In this document: positions 50,014 through 58,912 of the stretch, piece after piece
Position numbering within the stretch: the first letter of the stretch is position 1
Layout: each line of letters begins with the position of its first letter
Source of the DNA: Maricaulis sp.
GTDB lineage: Bacteria > Pseudomonadota > Alphaproteobacteria > Caulobacterales > Maricaulaceae
Assembly (NCBI RefSeq): GCF_030149515.1
Contig: NZ_JASBRI010000028.1
Coordinates: forward strand, 55,933-119,932
Direction of reading: 5' to 3'
Length of the DNA stretch: 64,000 nucleotides
Position numbers and translations under genes: made by a program
Notes under the pieces: model-generated
The model's database searches: none
Told to the model about the DNA's origin: nothing
Seen by the model: the letters and a program-made list of their open reading frames with translations, nothing else

Positions 50014-50319
50014 GTGCGCGAAGGCAGCGAGACCTCATTGCAGACCGGCCGGCCCGCCTGTTTCCGCGTCGTGGTGGGCGTGAGGCTCGGCGGCGAAACC
50101 TTGCGCATCAGTCCGCCCGATTTCGCCCGGGTGTCCCTGATCGCGGGACCGGTGATCTTTCTCGCCCTCTTCATCCTGGTGGTCTGGTGTCTGTTCAGCT
50201 TCGGCTTCGGGCACGACACCCAGGCCAATCTCCGGGCGATGGCGGCGCCGTGGCTGCTGCCGGGCGCGCGCCTGCTGCAGCCTCTCTGCGATGTACGGTC
50301 CTGGCTGATATGGCGCTGA
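50014..50319 (+). CDS. hypothetical single-pass membrane protein
   Basis: 101 residues from a GTG. One strong helix (about 42-65, VSLIAGPVIFLALFILVVWCLFSF) is preceded by a soluble N-terminus. No family recognised. It lies 3 bp after the 52-residue frame and 49 bp before the AhpD-like gene. Confidence 0.45.
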   Translation: MREGSETSLQTGRPACFRVVVGVRLGGETLRISPPDFARVSLIAGPVIFLALFILVVWCLFSFGFGHDTQANLRAMAAPWLLPGARLLQPLCDVRSWLIWR

Positions 50320-50368
50320 CCGCATTGCGCGATTGCGCCCGGGGGCGACGCAGCCGACACTCGTCATC

Positions 50369-50974
50369 ATGAGCTGGATCGAAACGGTAGACCCGGATGC
50401 GGCCGACGGCCGTTTAAAAACCCTGTTCGAGCGCACGGCCGGTCCCGGCGGCCAGGTCGACAATATCCTCCAGGCCCACGGTCTGAGGCCACATACGCTG
50501 GAGGGCCACATGGCGCTCTACAAGGCGGTGCTGCACCATTTCGGCAATGCGCTGGACAAGGCCTATCTGGAGACGATCGGCATCTATGTCAGCCTGCTCA
50601 ACCAGTGCACCTATTGCGTCGAACACCATTTCGCCGGGCTGAAACGCCATCTCGCAGACGATGAGCGGGCCGGGGCGATCCGTGCCGCTCTCGAGCAGGA
50701 TGCGCTGGGCGAGGCCTTTTCCCGCCGCGAGGCCGCCGGTCTGGTCTATGCCCGCAAACTGACCCGGGAACCCCAGCATCTCGTCGAAACCGATATCGCC
50801 GCCCTGCGCGCCGCCGGTTTCCAGGACGGGGAAATCCTGGAGATCAACCAGGTCACCGCCTATTTCGCCTATGCCAACCGCACTGTTCTCGGGCTTGGCG
50901 TCAGTCATGAAGGCGAAACGCTGGGTCTGTCACCGGGGCAGAGCGACGACCCGGAGAACTGGTCGCACGGCTGA
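50369..50974 (+). CDS. AhpD-like carboxymuconolactone decarboxylase-family peroxidase
   Basis: 201 residues, all-helical. The CxxC motif with following His, QCTYCVEHH (about 88-96), is the redox site of the AhpD/peroxidase-related family, which reduces alkyl hydroperoxides with a thiol partner. The peroxidase-related (PF02627-type) layout with CxxC in the middle is clear. The ATG at 50369 is chosen because the longer open frame overlaps the preceding gene. queA follows 54 bp later. Confidence 0.85.
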   Translation: MSWIETVDPDAADGRLKTLFERTAGPGGQVDNILQAHGLRPHTLEGHMALYKAVLHHFGNALDKAYLETIGIYVSLLNQCTYCVEHHFAGLKRHLADDERAGAIRAALEQDALGEAFSRREAAGLVYARKLTREPQHLVETDIAALRAAGFQDGEILEINQVTAYFAYANRTVLGLGVSHEGETLGLSPGQSDDPENWSHG

Positions 50975-51028
50975 GCCACGGCGGCCGGCACTGGCCTCAT
51001 CCGGCGACTTCGTCTATCCCCCGCCGCC

Positions 51029-52087
51029 ATGCGTGTTTCCGATTTCGATTTCGAACTGCCCGAAGATCTCATAGCCCTGCGTCCGGCGCGGCCGCGCGAT
51101 GCCGCGCGCATGCTGCATGTAAACGCGTCCGGCGAATTGGCCGACCGCGGTGTGCTGGACCTGCCCGACCTGCTGCGCGAAGGTGATCTTCTGGTCTTCA
51201 ACGATACGCGGGTGATACCGGCCGCGCTCAACGGCACGCGCCCGGCGCGGGCCCAGGGCGGAGGCGGGGATGTCGCCGTCGAGGTCAATCTGCACAAGCG
51301 GGTGGACGCCTCGACCTGGCGCGCCTTCGTGCGGCCGGCCAAGCGCTTGCGCGTGGGCGATGTCATCCGGTTCGGCACGCTGGAAGCCGAGATTACCGGC
51401 AAGTCCGAAGGCGGGGATACGCGCCTGACCTTCGACCGCACCGGTGCCGCGCTGGATGCGGCGGTCGCCGCCACCGGCGCGCCGCCCCTGCCGCCCTATA
51501 TTGCCCGCAAGCGCGGTGCCGATGCGCAGGATGTCGAGGACTATCAGACCCTGTTCGCGCGTGAGGACGGATCGGTGGCTGCGCCGACGGCCGGCCTGCA
51601 TTTCACCGATCGCCTGTTCGAGGCGCTCAGGGCGAGGGGCGTGGAGAGGACCCAGGTCACCCTGCACGTCGGAGCCGGCACCTTCCTGCCGGTCAAGGCC
51701 GAGGATACGAAGCAACATCGCATGCATGCGGAATGGTGCACCGTGTCCGGCGGCGCGGCAGCGGCCATCAATGCGGCGCGGTCCGAGGGCCGCCGGGTCG
51801 TGCCGGTGGGGACAACGGCGCTGCGCACGATCGAAAGCCTGGCCACGCCGGACGGGCGGATCGAGCCGGCCAGCCGGGATACCGACATCTTCATCACGCC
51901 GGGCTATGATTTCCGCGTGACCGACGCGCTGATGACCAATTTCCACCTGCCACGTTCGACCCTGTTCATGCTGGTCAGCGCGCTGGCCGGCCTCGAGACG
52001 ATGAAGCAGGCCTATGCCCATGCCATCCGTTCGGGCTATCGCTTCTATTCCTATGGCGATGCCTGCCTGATCGAACGCGCCGCATGA
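51029..52087 (+). CDS. queA: S-adenosylmethionine:tRNA ribosyltransferase-isomerase
   Basis: 352 residues. QueA moves the ribosyl group of SAM onto preQ1 in tRNA, the step before queuosine. Signatures are [22 protein letters not shown] at the start and [14 protein letters not shown] and [10 protein letters not shown] in the core. The stop overlaps the tgt start by 4 bp (ATGA), the usual pair. Confidence 0.96.
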   Translation: MRVSDFDFELPEDLIALRPARPRDAARMLHVNASGELADRGVLDLPDLLREGDLLVFNDTRVIPAALNGTRPARAQGGGGDVAVEVNLHKRVDASTWRAFVRPAKRLRVGDVIRFGTLEAEITGKSEGGDTRLTFDRTGAALDAAVAATGAPPLPPYIARKRGADAQDVEDYQTLFAREDGSVAAPTAGLHFTDRLFEALRARGVERTQVTLHVGAGTFLPVKAEDTKQHRMHAEWCTVSGGAAAAINAARSEGRRVVPVGTTALRTIESLATPDGRIEPASRDTDIFITPGYDFRVTDALMTNFHLPRSTLFMLVSALAGLETMKQAYAHAIRSGYRFYSYGDACLIERAA

Positions 52088-53217
52088 CGACTTTTCCCTA
52101 CGAGATATCCGCCACCGACGGCGCCGCGCGCACCGGCGTCCTGAAGACGCCGCGCGGCGATATCCGCACGCCCGCCTTCATGCCCGTGGGCACGGCCGGA
52201 ACGGTCAAGGCTCTCTACATGGACCAGGTGAAGGCCGCGGGTGCGGACATCATTCTGGGCAATACCTATCACCTCATGCTGCGCCCCGGCGCGGAACGGG
52301 TGAAGCGGTTGGGCGGGCTGCACAGATTTTCCACCTGGCAGGGCCCGATCCTCACCGACAGTGGCGGTTTCCAGGTCTGGTCATTGTCCAAACTGCGCAA
52401 GATGAGCGAGGAGGGGGTGAAGTTCCGCTCCCATATCGACGGGTCGGAACACAATCTCACGCCGGAACGCTCGATCGAGATCCAGGCCGACCTGCTAGGC
52501 GCCGACATCTCCATGCAGCTGGACGAATGCACGCCGTTCGGGTGTTCGGAAAGCGAAGCCCGCCAGTCGATGGAGCTCTCCATCCGTTGGGGCCAGCGCT
52601 CCAGGGCGGCTTTCGGCACGCGCGACAGCCAGGCCCTGTTCGGGATTGTCCAGGGCTCCGTCTTCGAGAATCTGCGCCGCGAAAGCGCCCGGCGCCTGGT
52701 CGAGACCGGCTATGACGGCTATGCGATCGGCGGGCTGGCCGTGGGCGAGGGATTCGAGGCGATGTGCGAGGTGCTGGATTTCACCACGCCGCACCTGCCC
52801 TCCGAACGGCCGCGCTATCTCATGGGGGTGGGCAAGCCGATCGATCTGGTCGAGGCGGTCGCCCGCGGGGTCGACATGTTCGACTGTGTGCTGCCCACAC
52901 GTTCTGGGCGGCACGGCCAGGCCTGGTCCGATTATGGTCCGGTCAACATCAAGCGCGCCGAGTTTGCCGAGGACGACACGCCGCTCAACCCGGAAATCGC
53001 CTGCCCGGCCAGCCGGGATTATTCCAAAGCCTATCTCCACCATCTCTTCCGCGCCGGGGAATATCTCTCGGCCATGCTCCTGTCCTGGCACAACATCGCC
53101 TATTTCGAGGATCTGACCGCGCGCATGCGAGCGGCGATTTCCGCAGGTGAATTCGAGACGTTCCGCCGCGATTTCCGGGCGAGGTGGGAGGAGGGGCAGG
53201 CCCGCGCCGCCCAATAG
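52084..53217 (+). CDS. tgt: tRNA-guanine transglycosylase with altered zinc site
   Basis: 377 residues. Tgt exchanges guanine 34 for preQ1 in Asp, Asn, His and Tyr tRNAs. The catalytic blocks [11 protein letters not shown], and [13 protein letters not shown] with the nucleophile Asp, are intact. The zinc-binding cluster is not: E. coli C302-x-C304-x2-C307...H333 aligns with Ile305-x-Cys307-x2-Ser310...His336 (codons at 52996, 53002, 53011 and 53089). Only one of three Cys remains. Length and the rest of the protein are normal. Confidence 0.95.
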   Translation: MTTFPYEISATDGAARTGVLKTPRGDIRTPAFMPVGTAGTVKALYMDQVKAAGADIILGNTYHLMLRPGAERVKRLGGLHRFSTWQGPILTDSGGFQVWSLSKLRKMSEEGVKFRSHIDGSEHNLTPERSIEIQADLLGADISMQLDECTPFGCSESEARQSMELSIRWGQRSRAAFGTRDSQALFGIVQGSVFENLRRESARRLVETGYDGYAIGGLAVGEGFEAMCEVLDFTTPHLPSERPRYLMGVGKPIDLVEAVARGVDMFDCVLPTRSGRHGQAWSDYGPVNIKRAEFAEDDTPLNPEIACPASRDYSKAYLHHLFRAGEYLSAMLLSWHNIAYFEDLTARMRAAISAGEFETFRRDFRARWEEGQARAAQ

Positions 53218-53219
53218 AA

Positions 53220-53251
53220 AGCGGCGCCCCCGAGGCACAAGGGGCGCCGCT
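53220..53251 (-). terminator. terminator between tgt and the PRC-barrel gene
   Basis: AGCGGCGCCCC (53220-53230) and GGGGCGCCGCT (53241-53251) form an 11 bp stem with a 10-base loop between two convergent genes. Read on the minus strand it is followed by TTTCTATT, so it best serves the PRC gene; tgt may use the same stem. Confidence 0.7.
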
Positions 53252-53290
53252 GGAGCTTCAGGCGCGGGGAGGGGACCTGAAGCGTCCCGG

Positions 53291-53881
53291 TTACGAACCG
53301 GCCGAGGCCGGGCCGTCATCCAGTTCCAGATCGTTTTCGTTGTCGCCATAGTCGCGGTCGGACAGCGGGAATTCGCTGGCCGCGTCCTCGTTGAAGCGCG
53401 GCAGCGCCTCGAACTCGGCCCGGGTATAGGCGATCACCGCGACAGGGCGCCGGCGGTGCGGGGAAAAGCTGACATCGTGCTGCTCGATCAGCACCTCGCG
53501 GCCGCCGATATCCATCCAGCCGCCGGACTCGACGACAATGGCCTCGACATCGCCCTCGGCCGACAGGCGCACGCGCTCGATCTCGCCGATACGGCCACCG
53601 TCAGCGGACTGCACGCGCAGGCCGATCCAGTGATGGTCGTCGGTGTAGGGCGCGCGGTCGAGATCGGAATTGTCCCAGGCCTCGGCTACCGCGCGCAGCA
53701 GGTCATTGTCCTGGATGAAGGAATTGGAGGCCGGCGCATTGGCGTGACCTTCCACCGTCATCACCTCGTCGGCTTCCTGCGAATTTACCTCCTGGGCCAG
53801 GGCGGCCCCGGCCAGGGCGGAGACCGCGCCGGCGAAGGCTGTGATTGCTGTCGCACGCATCAGGATAGAGAAGGGTTTCAT
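53291..53881 (-). CDS. PRC-barrel domain protein, secreted
   Basis: 196 residues with a signal peptide (about 1-29, ends ALAQ). The middle (about 85-160) fits a PRC-barrel: DDHHWIGLRVQSADGGRIGEIERVRL, then a VLIEQHDVSF strand. PRC barrels bind small molecules or proteins; a stress-related envelope role is common but unproved. The acidic C-terminus is low complexity. A strong ribosome binding site AAGGAGGTT precedes the ATG at 53881. Confidence 0.8.
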   Translation of the reverse strand: MKPFSILMRATAITAFAGAVSALAGAALAQEVNSQEADEVMTVEGHANAPASNSFIQDNDLLRAVAEAWDNSDLDRAPYTDDHHWIGLRVQSADGGRIGEIERVRLSAEGDVEAIVVESGGWMDIGGREVLIEQHDVSFSPHRRRPVAVIAYTRAEFEALPRFNEDAASEFPLSDRDYGDNENDLELDDGPASAGS

Positions 53882-54012
53882 GACAACCTCCTTGTTTCTC
53901 CACGAACCGGCCGGGGCCGGGAAAGGCGGCGTGCAGCACCGCCATTCGGAAGAGAAACGCGAAGGGCGTGAATTCGGTTGCCCGGTCTGACGAAAGTTTA
54001 ATGCGCGGCCGC

Positions 54013-54636
54013 TCAGCGGTCCCGCTCGGGCTCCACCAGACCGTAGGCCTCGAATGCCCGGCGCATCTGTTCCGGCGGGCAGCCGAAACCGTCGTAGAGA
54101 CCGCGCAGATAGGCGCGCCGGCGCTGGGCCACGTCGCGCTGTTCGCGTGCCTCGTCCTCGATGCGGCCGGCACCGCCGATAAAGCGGATGATCGGACGGA
54201 CCGGGTTGAGCCCGACAATCGTCGAGCGGTAGAGGCTGCGCGCGCCGTCGGCCGCGGCATCTGGCGCCTGGGAGGCAATGTGTGCACCCTGGCTCAACCA
54301 GCTGTCGTGATCGTGCGAGGCCTCTTCGGCGCGGCGCTGCTCTTCCTCCACATCGGGGCCGAGAACGGCGGTCAGCCGCGCCACATCGCGCGCCACCGTG
54401 GAACAGCGCCGGCGCGATCCTTCGCCGCCATAGGGGGTGGGCACGGTGTCGTCGCCCTCATCGACCATGATGCGGCCGGGACGCTGGCGCGGCAGACCCA
54501 CGGCGTCCTCCAGGGCTTCGGTGGTTTCCTCGCGCGCGAAACCGGCCGTTTCGCCGGCCGTTTCCCGCGTTGACGAGCATGCCGCCATGCAAACTGCCAC
54601 GGCCACGCATGCAGCTATACGCAGATATCCCCTCAT
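54013..54636 (-). CDS. hypothetical lipoprotein
   Basis: 207 residues. A lipobox-like MAAC (Cys20) follows a short hydrophobic signal. The mature protein is helical and charged, with a run of Glu/Arg around 95-105 and a likely coiled region at 150-185. No family recognised. It lies 131 bp upstream of the PRC gene on the same strand and is divergent from the tRNA gene. Confidence 0.7.
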   Translation of the reverse strand: MRGYLRIAACVAVAVCMAACSSTRETAGETAGFAREETTEALEDAVGLPRQRPGRIMVDEGDDTVPTPYGGEGSRRRCSTVARDVARLTAVLGPDVEEEQRRAEEASHDHDSWLSQGAHIASQAPDAAADGARSLYRSTIVGLNPVRPIIRFIGGAGRIEDEAREQRDVAQRRRAYLRGLYDGFGCPPEQMRRAFEAYGLVEPERDR

Positions 54637-54705
54637 GATTCCCAGTCTAATGAGGATTGCGGCGAAATCTCATCAAAAATGCTGAAATCCGGTGGCAAAG
54701 CTGCA

Positions 54706-54734
54706 TTGACCCTCCGGAATCGCCCGTATAGGTT
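54706..54734 (+). promoter_or_regulatory. promoter of tRNA-Lys
   Basis: TTGACC (54706-54711), a 17 bp spacer and TAGGTT (54729-54734), followed by a GC-rich discriminator CCGCGCTCC before the tRNA. Strong by alphaproteobacterial standards and typical of stable RNA genes. Confidence 0.65.
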
Positions 54735-54752
54735 CCGCGCTCCTCATTCGGG

Positions 54753-54828
54753 GAGCCGATAGCTCAGCTGGTAGAGCAACTGACTTTTAATCAGTAGGTC
54801 CAGGGTTCGAATCCCTGTCGGCTCACCA
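54753..54828 (+). tRNA. tRNA-Lys(TTT)
   Basis: 76 nt including the encoded CCA. The acceptor arm GAGCCGA pairs with TCGGCTC, the D-arm has AGCTCAGCTGGTAGAGC, the anticodon loop CTTTTAA has anticodon TTT at 54786-54788, and the T-arm has GGTTCGAATCC. Reads AAA and AAG. A T-rich stretch follows. Confidence 0.97.
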
Positions 54829-54978
54829 TTTTCCGTTTCCAGATTCAGGTGAGATGGCGGCGTCCGCAGTGCGTTCGGGCCCGTTCGGCCGGTCCGCGCG
54901 CACTGGTGTTCGCGCAGCACTCCTTTATTCTTGTTGTGCAATCGCACAATCCAGATCCGATTCGGCTGGCGGGGCTTC

Positions 54979-56748
54979 ATGAACGACCTTCTCATCCAGG
55001 CGGTGATCTATCTCGGTGCGGGCGTGATCGCCGTGCCGATCGCGCACCGGCTGGGACTGGGGTCGGTGCTGGGCTATCTGCTCGCCGGCGTCGCCATCGC
55101 GCCGCTCCTGGACTGGGTCGGATCCGATCCCGAGGACGTCCAGCACTTTGCCGAATTCGGCGTGGTGATGATGCTCTTCCTGGTCGGCCTGGAACTGCAG
55201 CCGCGCCTGTTGTGGGAATTGCGGCTGCGCCTGTTCGGACTGGGCGGGATGCAGGTTCTGGTCACCGCGATGCTGGTAGCCGGGGCGTGCCTGGCGGCGG
55301 GGCTCGACTGGCGCCTGGCAATCGCGCTGGGCATGATCTTCGCCCTGTCTTCCACCGCCATCGTGCTGCAGACGCTGGGCGAAAAGGGCTGGCTGCGCAC
55401 CGAGGGCGGCCAGTCGGCCTTCTCCGTGCTCCTGTTCCAGGACATTGCCGTTATCCCGATGCTGGCGCTGATGCCGCTGCTGGCCCTGCCGGGCATGGAC
55501 GCCTCCGCCGCGGGCGATGCGGCCCATGCCGTTGCCGATACGCCGATCGCGCAATTTCCCGCCTGGGCGCAGGGGCTGTTCACGCTGGCCGCAGTCGCCG
55601 CCGTTGTCCTGGGCGGACGCTATCTCACCCGGCCGGCCTTTCGCATCATCGCCCGCACCGGCCTGCACGAGCTGTTCTTCGCCGCCGCCCTGCTGCTGAT
55701 CATCGGGATCGCCGTATTGATGAGCATGGTGGGCCTGTCGCCGGCGCTGGGGACTTTCCTGGCCGGCGTGCTGCTGGCGGAAAGCGAATACCGGCACGAA
55801 CTCGTCTCCGATCTCGAACCGTTCAAGGGGCTGCTGCTGGGCGTCTTCTTTGTCACCGTGGGGGCGGGGATGGAGTTCGCGCTGCTGGCCGAAGAGCCGG
55901 CCCTCATCGCCACGCTGACGCTGAGCCTGATCGCCGTGAAAGGCCTCATCCTGCTCGGCCTGGCCGTGCTGTTCCGGCTGAAGGGGCGGGCCCGCTGGCT
56001 GTTCACCTTCGCCCTGGCCCAGAGCGGCGAGTTCGGCTTCGTGCTGCTGGCCTACGGCACCAGCGTCCACGTCCTGCCGGACGGGGTTGCCGCCGTGGCT
56101 GCGCTGGTCGTTGCCCTGTCGATGATGGCGACGCCGCTGATCATGATCGTGTTCGAACGCTTCGTCTCGCCACGCGTGGCGCGCAGGCCGGCCGAGCGGA
56201 TGGAGGACGAGATCGAGGAGGAGGCACCGGTCATCATCGCGGGAATGGGACGGTTCGGCCAGATCGTGCAACGCCTTCTGGTGATGGACGGCTACAAGCC
56301 CGTGGTGCTCGACAATTCGGCCGAGCATATCGACGGGCTGCGCAAGTTCGGCATCCAGGTCTATTACGGCAATGCCCTGCGCCCGGGCCTTCTGGAAGCG
56401 GCCGGAATTGCGCGTGCGAAACTCCTGGTGGTCGCCACTGACAATCGCGAGCGCGCGGTTGAACTGGTGCATCACGTCAAGCAGCGCTATCCGCGCGTCC
56501 ACATCATCGCCCGCGCCGCCAGCCGGGAGCACGTCTACCAATTGCGTGCGGCAGGCGCGGACAGCGCAATCCGGGAATTGTTCGGATCCTCCCTGGAGGC
56601 GGCGACCCAGTCGCTGCAGGTGCTCGGTGAGAGCCGGGGCCGCGCGGAAAAGAAGGCGGCCGCCTTCGCCCGGCATGACGAGGAAAGCCTGCGGCAATTG
56701 TTCGAGGTCTGGGACGGCGAGATCGATGTGTTCGACAATGAGGCCTAG
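54979..56748 (+). CDS. Kef-type (CPA2) monovalent cation:proton antiporter, ends at an in-frame TAG
   Basis: 589 residues. About twelve membrane helices (1-400) carry the Na/H-exchanger pattern with LEDFGVVMMLFLVGLELQ-like FAEFGVVMMLFLVGLELQPRLLW, SSTAIVLQTL and FFVTVGAGMEF; a cytoplasmic RCK-N domain begins IIAGMGRFGQIVQRLL (about 415) and binds NAD(H). It exchanges K+ for H+, for example under electrophile stress. The TAG at 56746-56748 is followed by 32 further coding-like codons in the same frame (IERARSRVVSLAELMAED...) up to TAG at 56845-56847, with G or C at 26 of 32 third positions. Confidence 0.88.
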   Translation: MNDLLIQAVIYLGAGVIAVPIAHRLGLGSVLGYLLAGVAIAPLLDWVGSDPEDVQHFAEFGVVMMLFLVGLELQPRLLWELRLRLFGLGGMQVLVTAMLVAGACLAAGLDWRLAIALGMIFALSSTAIVLQTLGEKGWLRTEGGQSAFSVLLFQDIAVIPMLALMPLLALPGMDASAAGDAAHAVADTPIAQFPAWAQGLFTLAAVAAVVLGGRYLTRPAFRIIARTGLHELFFAAALLLIIGIAVLMSMVGLSPALGTFLAGVLLAESEYRHELVSDLEPFKGLLLGVFFVTVGAGMEFALLAEEPALIATLTLSLIAVKGLILLGLAVLFRLKGRARWLFTFALAQSGEFGFVLLAYGTSVHVLPDGVAAVAALVVALSMMATPLIMIVFERFVSPRVARRPAERMEDEIEEEAPVIIAGMGRFGQIVQRLLVMDGYKPVVLDNSAEHIDGLRKFGIQVYYGNALRPGLLEAAGIARAKLLVVATDNRERAVELVHHVKQRYPRVHIIARAASREHVYQLRAAGADSAIRELFGSSLEAATQSLQVLGESRGRAEKKAAAFARHDEESLRQLFEVWDGEIDVFDNEA

Positions 56749-56883
56749 ATCGAGCGTGCCCGGTCGCGCGTCGTCTCGCTGGCAGAGCTGATGGCCGAGG
56801 ATGTCGGCGAACCCGAGCCGCCGGCCGACAAGGAAAACCCCGGATAGTCACGGGCCCAAGACACTGTCCCGCCAGACCCGCAA

Positions 56884-56911
56884 AACCCGGTCGCGGGCGC
56901 CGAACCGGGTT
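56884..56911 (+). terminator. hairpin between the Kef and L,D-transpeptidase genes
   Basis: AACCCGGT (56884-56891) pairs with ACCGGGTT (56904-56911) over a 12-base loop. There is no T-run. It lies past the second TAG and may end the Kef transcript. Confidence 0.4.
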
Positions 56912-56967
56912 CCGTCTGCGCGCGAACATGGTTAACGTTGCGATTGACACGCGGGGGGTCACGGCCG

Positions 56968-58563
56968 GTGAAACGCTTCATTTTCATATGCATGATGGCG
57001 ATGCTTCTGGGCCCGGCGGCTGCGGCCGACGAAGACATGGCCAGCGAGGCCGCAGACATCTCGCCGGTAACCGCCGAACGGGCGCCGCCGCGATATGCGG
57101 ACATGACGGCGATGGCGGCCCGGCTTTCCGGCTGGACGCCCGAGGCGGTGGCGGATGTCGCCGGCATACTGTTCGAGGTGCCGGCGGACGGCCTGCCGAA
57201 CCAGGATGCGCTGGCCGAGGCGCTGCTCGACGGGGCCCGCCCGTTCGATCGCCGGGCCGGGCTGGCGGCGCAGGCCCTGCTGAGACTGGCCGGCTGGCTG
57301 GAATTCGGACTGATCGACCAGGACACGCTCGAACTGCGCCGCCTGGGCGAGGACGAGGCGGCGATGCTGGTGCGCCGCCTGCAGGCGGCGCTGGAGACGG
57401 GGCGAATCCGCGCGGCCATCGACGAGAGCCGCCCGCAGGTGCGCGATTACGACATCCTGCGGGCGGAGATGCTGCGGGTCCTGGCCCTGCGGCCGATATG
57501 GCCGCATATCGACAGCGGGGCCTCGCTGGGGCCCGGCGATGCCGGTGTTCGCGTCGACCAGTTGCGCGCCCGCCTGTCGGCCGAAGGCCTGTTGTCGCAT
57601 GACTGGCGCGAGGGGCAGGCCTACGACACGCGGCTGGCCACGGCGGTGCGCCGTTACCAGGGCCGGGTCAACCTGTCTCCGACCGGGCGCCTGGACCAGA
57701 TCACGCTGCGCCAGCTGAACATTTCCCCGGAGCAGAGAATCGCCCAGTTGCGGGCGAATCTGGAGCAGCGCCGCTGGCGTACGCGCCAGCTGGGCTACCG
57801 GCATATCTGGGTCAATCTCGCCGATTTCCGTCTCGAGGCCTGGGAGGATGGCCAGCTCGCGCGCGAGCACCAGGTCATGATCGGCGGACAGGCTTCCTCG
57901 ACGCCCGAATTTTCCGAGGAAATGCAATATATTGTGCTCAATCCGTGGTGGGGGCTGCCGTCCGGTTCGGCGCGCCCGCGCTTCCAGTCGATCCGGCGCA
58001 ATCCGCGGATCGTGAACGATCGCGGTTTCAGAATTTTCGACCGGTCCGGGCAGGCGGTCTCGGTCTGGGAAGTCGACTGGAGCCGCTGGGGCCGCGACTG
58101 GCCCTACCGGCTGTCGCAACCGCCCGGGCCGACCAATCCCATGGGCGAAGTGAAGTTCATCTTTCCCAACCGCTACAACGTCTACATTCACGACACGATC
58201 GAGCGGGACCGGTTCGTGCGGACGCGGCGCGACTTTTCCGCCGGATGCATCCGGGTGCGCGATCCCCTGGCCCTGGCGAGCTGGGTGCTGGAAGGGCAGG
58301 CGGACTGGTCGCGGGACCGAATCGATGCGGTGGTGGCGGGGAATACACCCACAGTTGTCTGGCTCGACCGGCGTATCCCCGTGCATATTGCCTACTGGAC
58401 CGTGGTCGGCGATTCGGACGGGCAGGTGCGCTATCTGCACGATCTCTATCGTCGGGACGGCCGCGTGATCGATGCCTATTCCAGCGCCTTTCAGCGGATA
58501 TCGGCCGAGCCCGCCGGGTTCGGGAGCGATCTGTCCGGCCGGGTTGTCTCGATGCGCCACTGA
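56968..58563 (+). CDS. L,D-transpeptidase, YcbB-like
   Basis: 531 residues with a signal peptide (about 1-20). The middle has a peptidoglycan-binding-like region (about 195-245), and the catalytic YkuD domain has YIHDTIERDRF, then SAGCIRVRDP with the active-site Cys and conserved His. YcbB-type enzymes make 3-3 cross-links and anchor Braun-like lipoproteins; they resist most penicillins, so carbapenem sensitivity would depend on them. GTG at 56968 is preferred over the TTG at 56938 because a GGGGGG ribosome binding site precedes it. Confidence 0.88.
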   Translation: MKRFIFICMMAMLLGPAAAADEDMASEAADISPVTAERAPPRYADMTAMAARLSGWTPEAVADVAGILFEVPADGLPNQDALAEALLDGARPFDRRAGLAAQALLRLAGWLEFGLIDQDTLELRRLGEDEAAMLVRRLQAALETGRIRAAIDESRPQVRDYDILRAEMLRVLALRPIWPHIDSGASLGPGDAGVRVDQLRARLSAEGLLSHDWREGQAYDTRLATAVRRYQGRVNLSPTGRLDQITLRQLNISPEQRIAQLRANLEQRRWRTRQLGYRHIWVNLADFRLEAWEDGQLAREHQVMIGGQASSTPEFSEEMQYIVLNPWWGLPSGSARPRFQSIRRNPRIVNDRGFRIFDRSGQAVSVWEVDWSRWGRDWPYRLSQPPGPTNPMGEVKFIFPNRYNVYIHDTIERDRFVRTRRDFSAGCIRVRDPLALASWVLEGQADWSRDRIDAVVAGNTPTVVWLDRRIPVHIAYWTVVGDSDGQVRYLHDLYRRDGRVIDAYSSAFQRISAEPAGFGSDLSGRVVSMRH

Positions 58564-58912
58564 ACATCGCGATGGCCGTGGATGTGCAACCGCTCCGCGT
58601 GGTGCTGAATGACCAGGGGCAGCGAATCGCTCCGCCCCGGCGGCGGACCGTGATCGGACCCGCCAAGGCCTTGAATTGGGGCGGGAAAACGGCGTTATCG
58701 GGGCTGGATGGCGTCTGTGCTGTAACATCGGTGCAACGCGCGATTTTTTTTGCGGTTTGACCCCGCTTCGCCAGCCTGGGCTATGGCGCTCGCGAACTAA
58801 TTGTAGTAGTGAAAAAACCGGGAAACGCCCAAGAGGGGGATTCCTCGCGTCCGGCATTCCGCCGGACACGATCAGTCACACCAAGGAGGTGAGAGCCTCC
58901 GGAGGGGGAATG
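58564..58912 (+). other. leader region of the OmpA gene
   Basis: 349 bp without a gene. It holds a possible promoter (TTGACC 58757-58762, TATGGC 58782-58787, spacer 19, which is long), a T8 run at 58744-58751 without a clear stem, a small dyad ACTA-ATTG-TAGT (58796-58807), and two Shine-Dalgarno-like sites before the start. Confidence 0.5.
58883..58908 (+). promoter_or_regulatory. tandem Shine-Dalgarno sites with an intervening complementary CCTCC
   Basis: AAGGAGGTGA (58883-58892) is a ten-base perfect match to the 16S rRNA 3' end but lies about 20 bases too far from the ATG. CCTCC (58896-58900) can pair with it or with the second site GGAGGGGG (58901-58908), which is 4 bases before the start. 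Mutually exclusive pairing could tune translation or hold ribosomes. Confidence 0.5.

Noticed and set aside
56746..56748. TAG as pyrrolysine or other recoded amino acid
   Set aside because: No pyrrolysine genes are seen, TAG is used as a normal stop elsewhere (for example 845 and 2814), and read-through or mutation is simpler.
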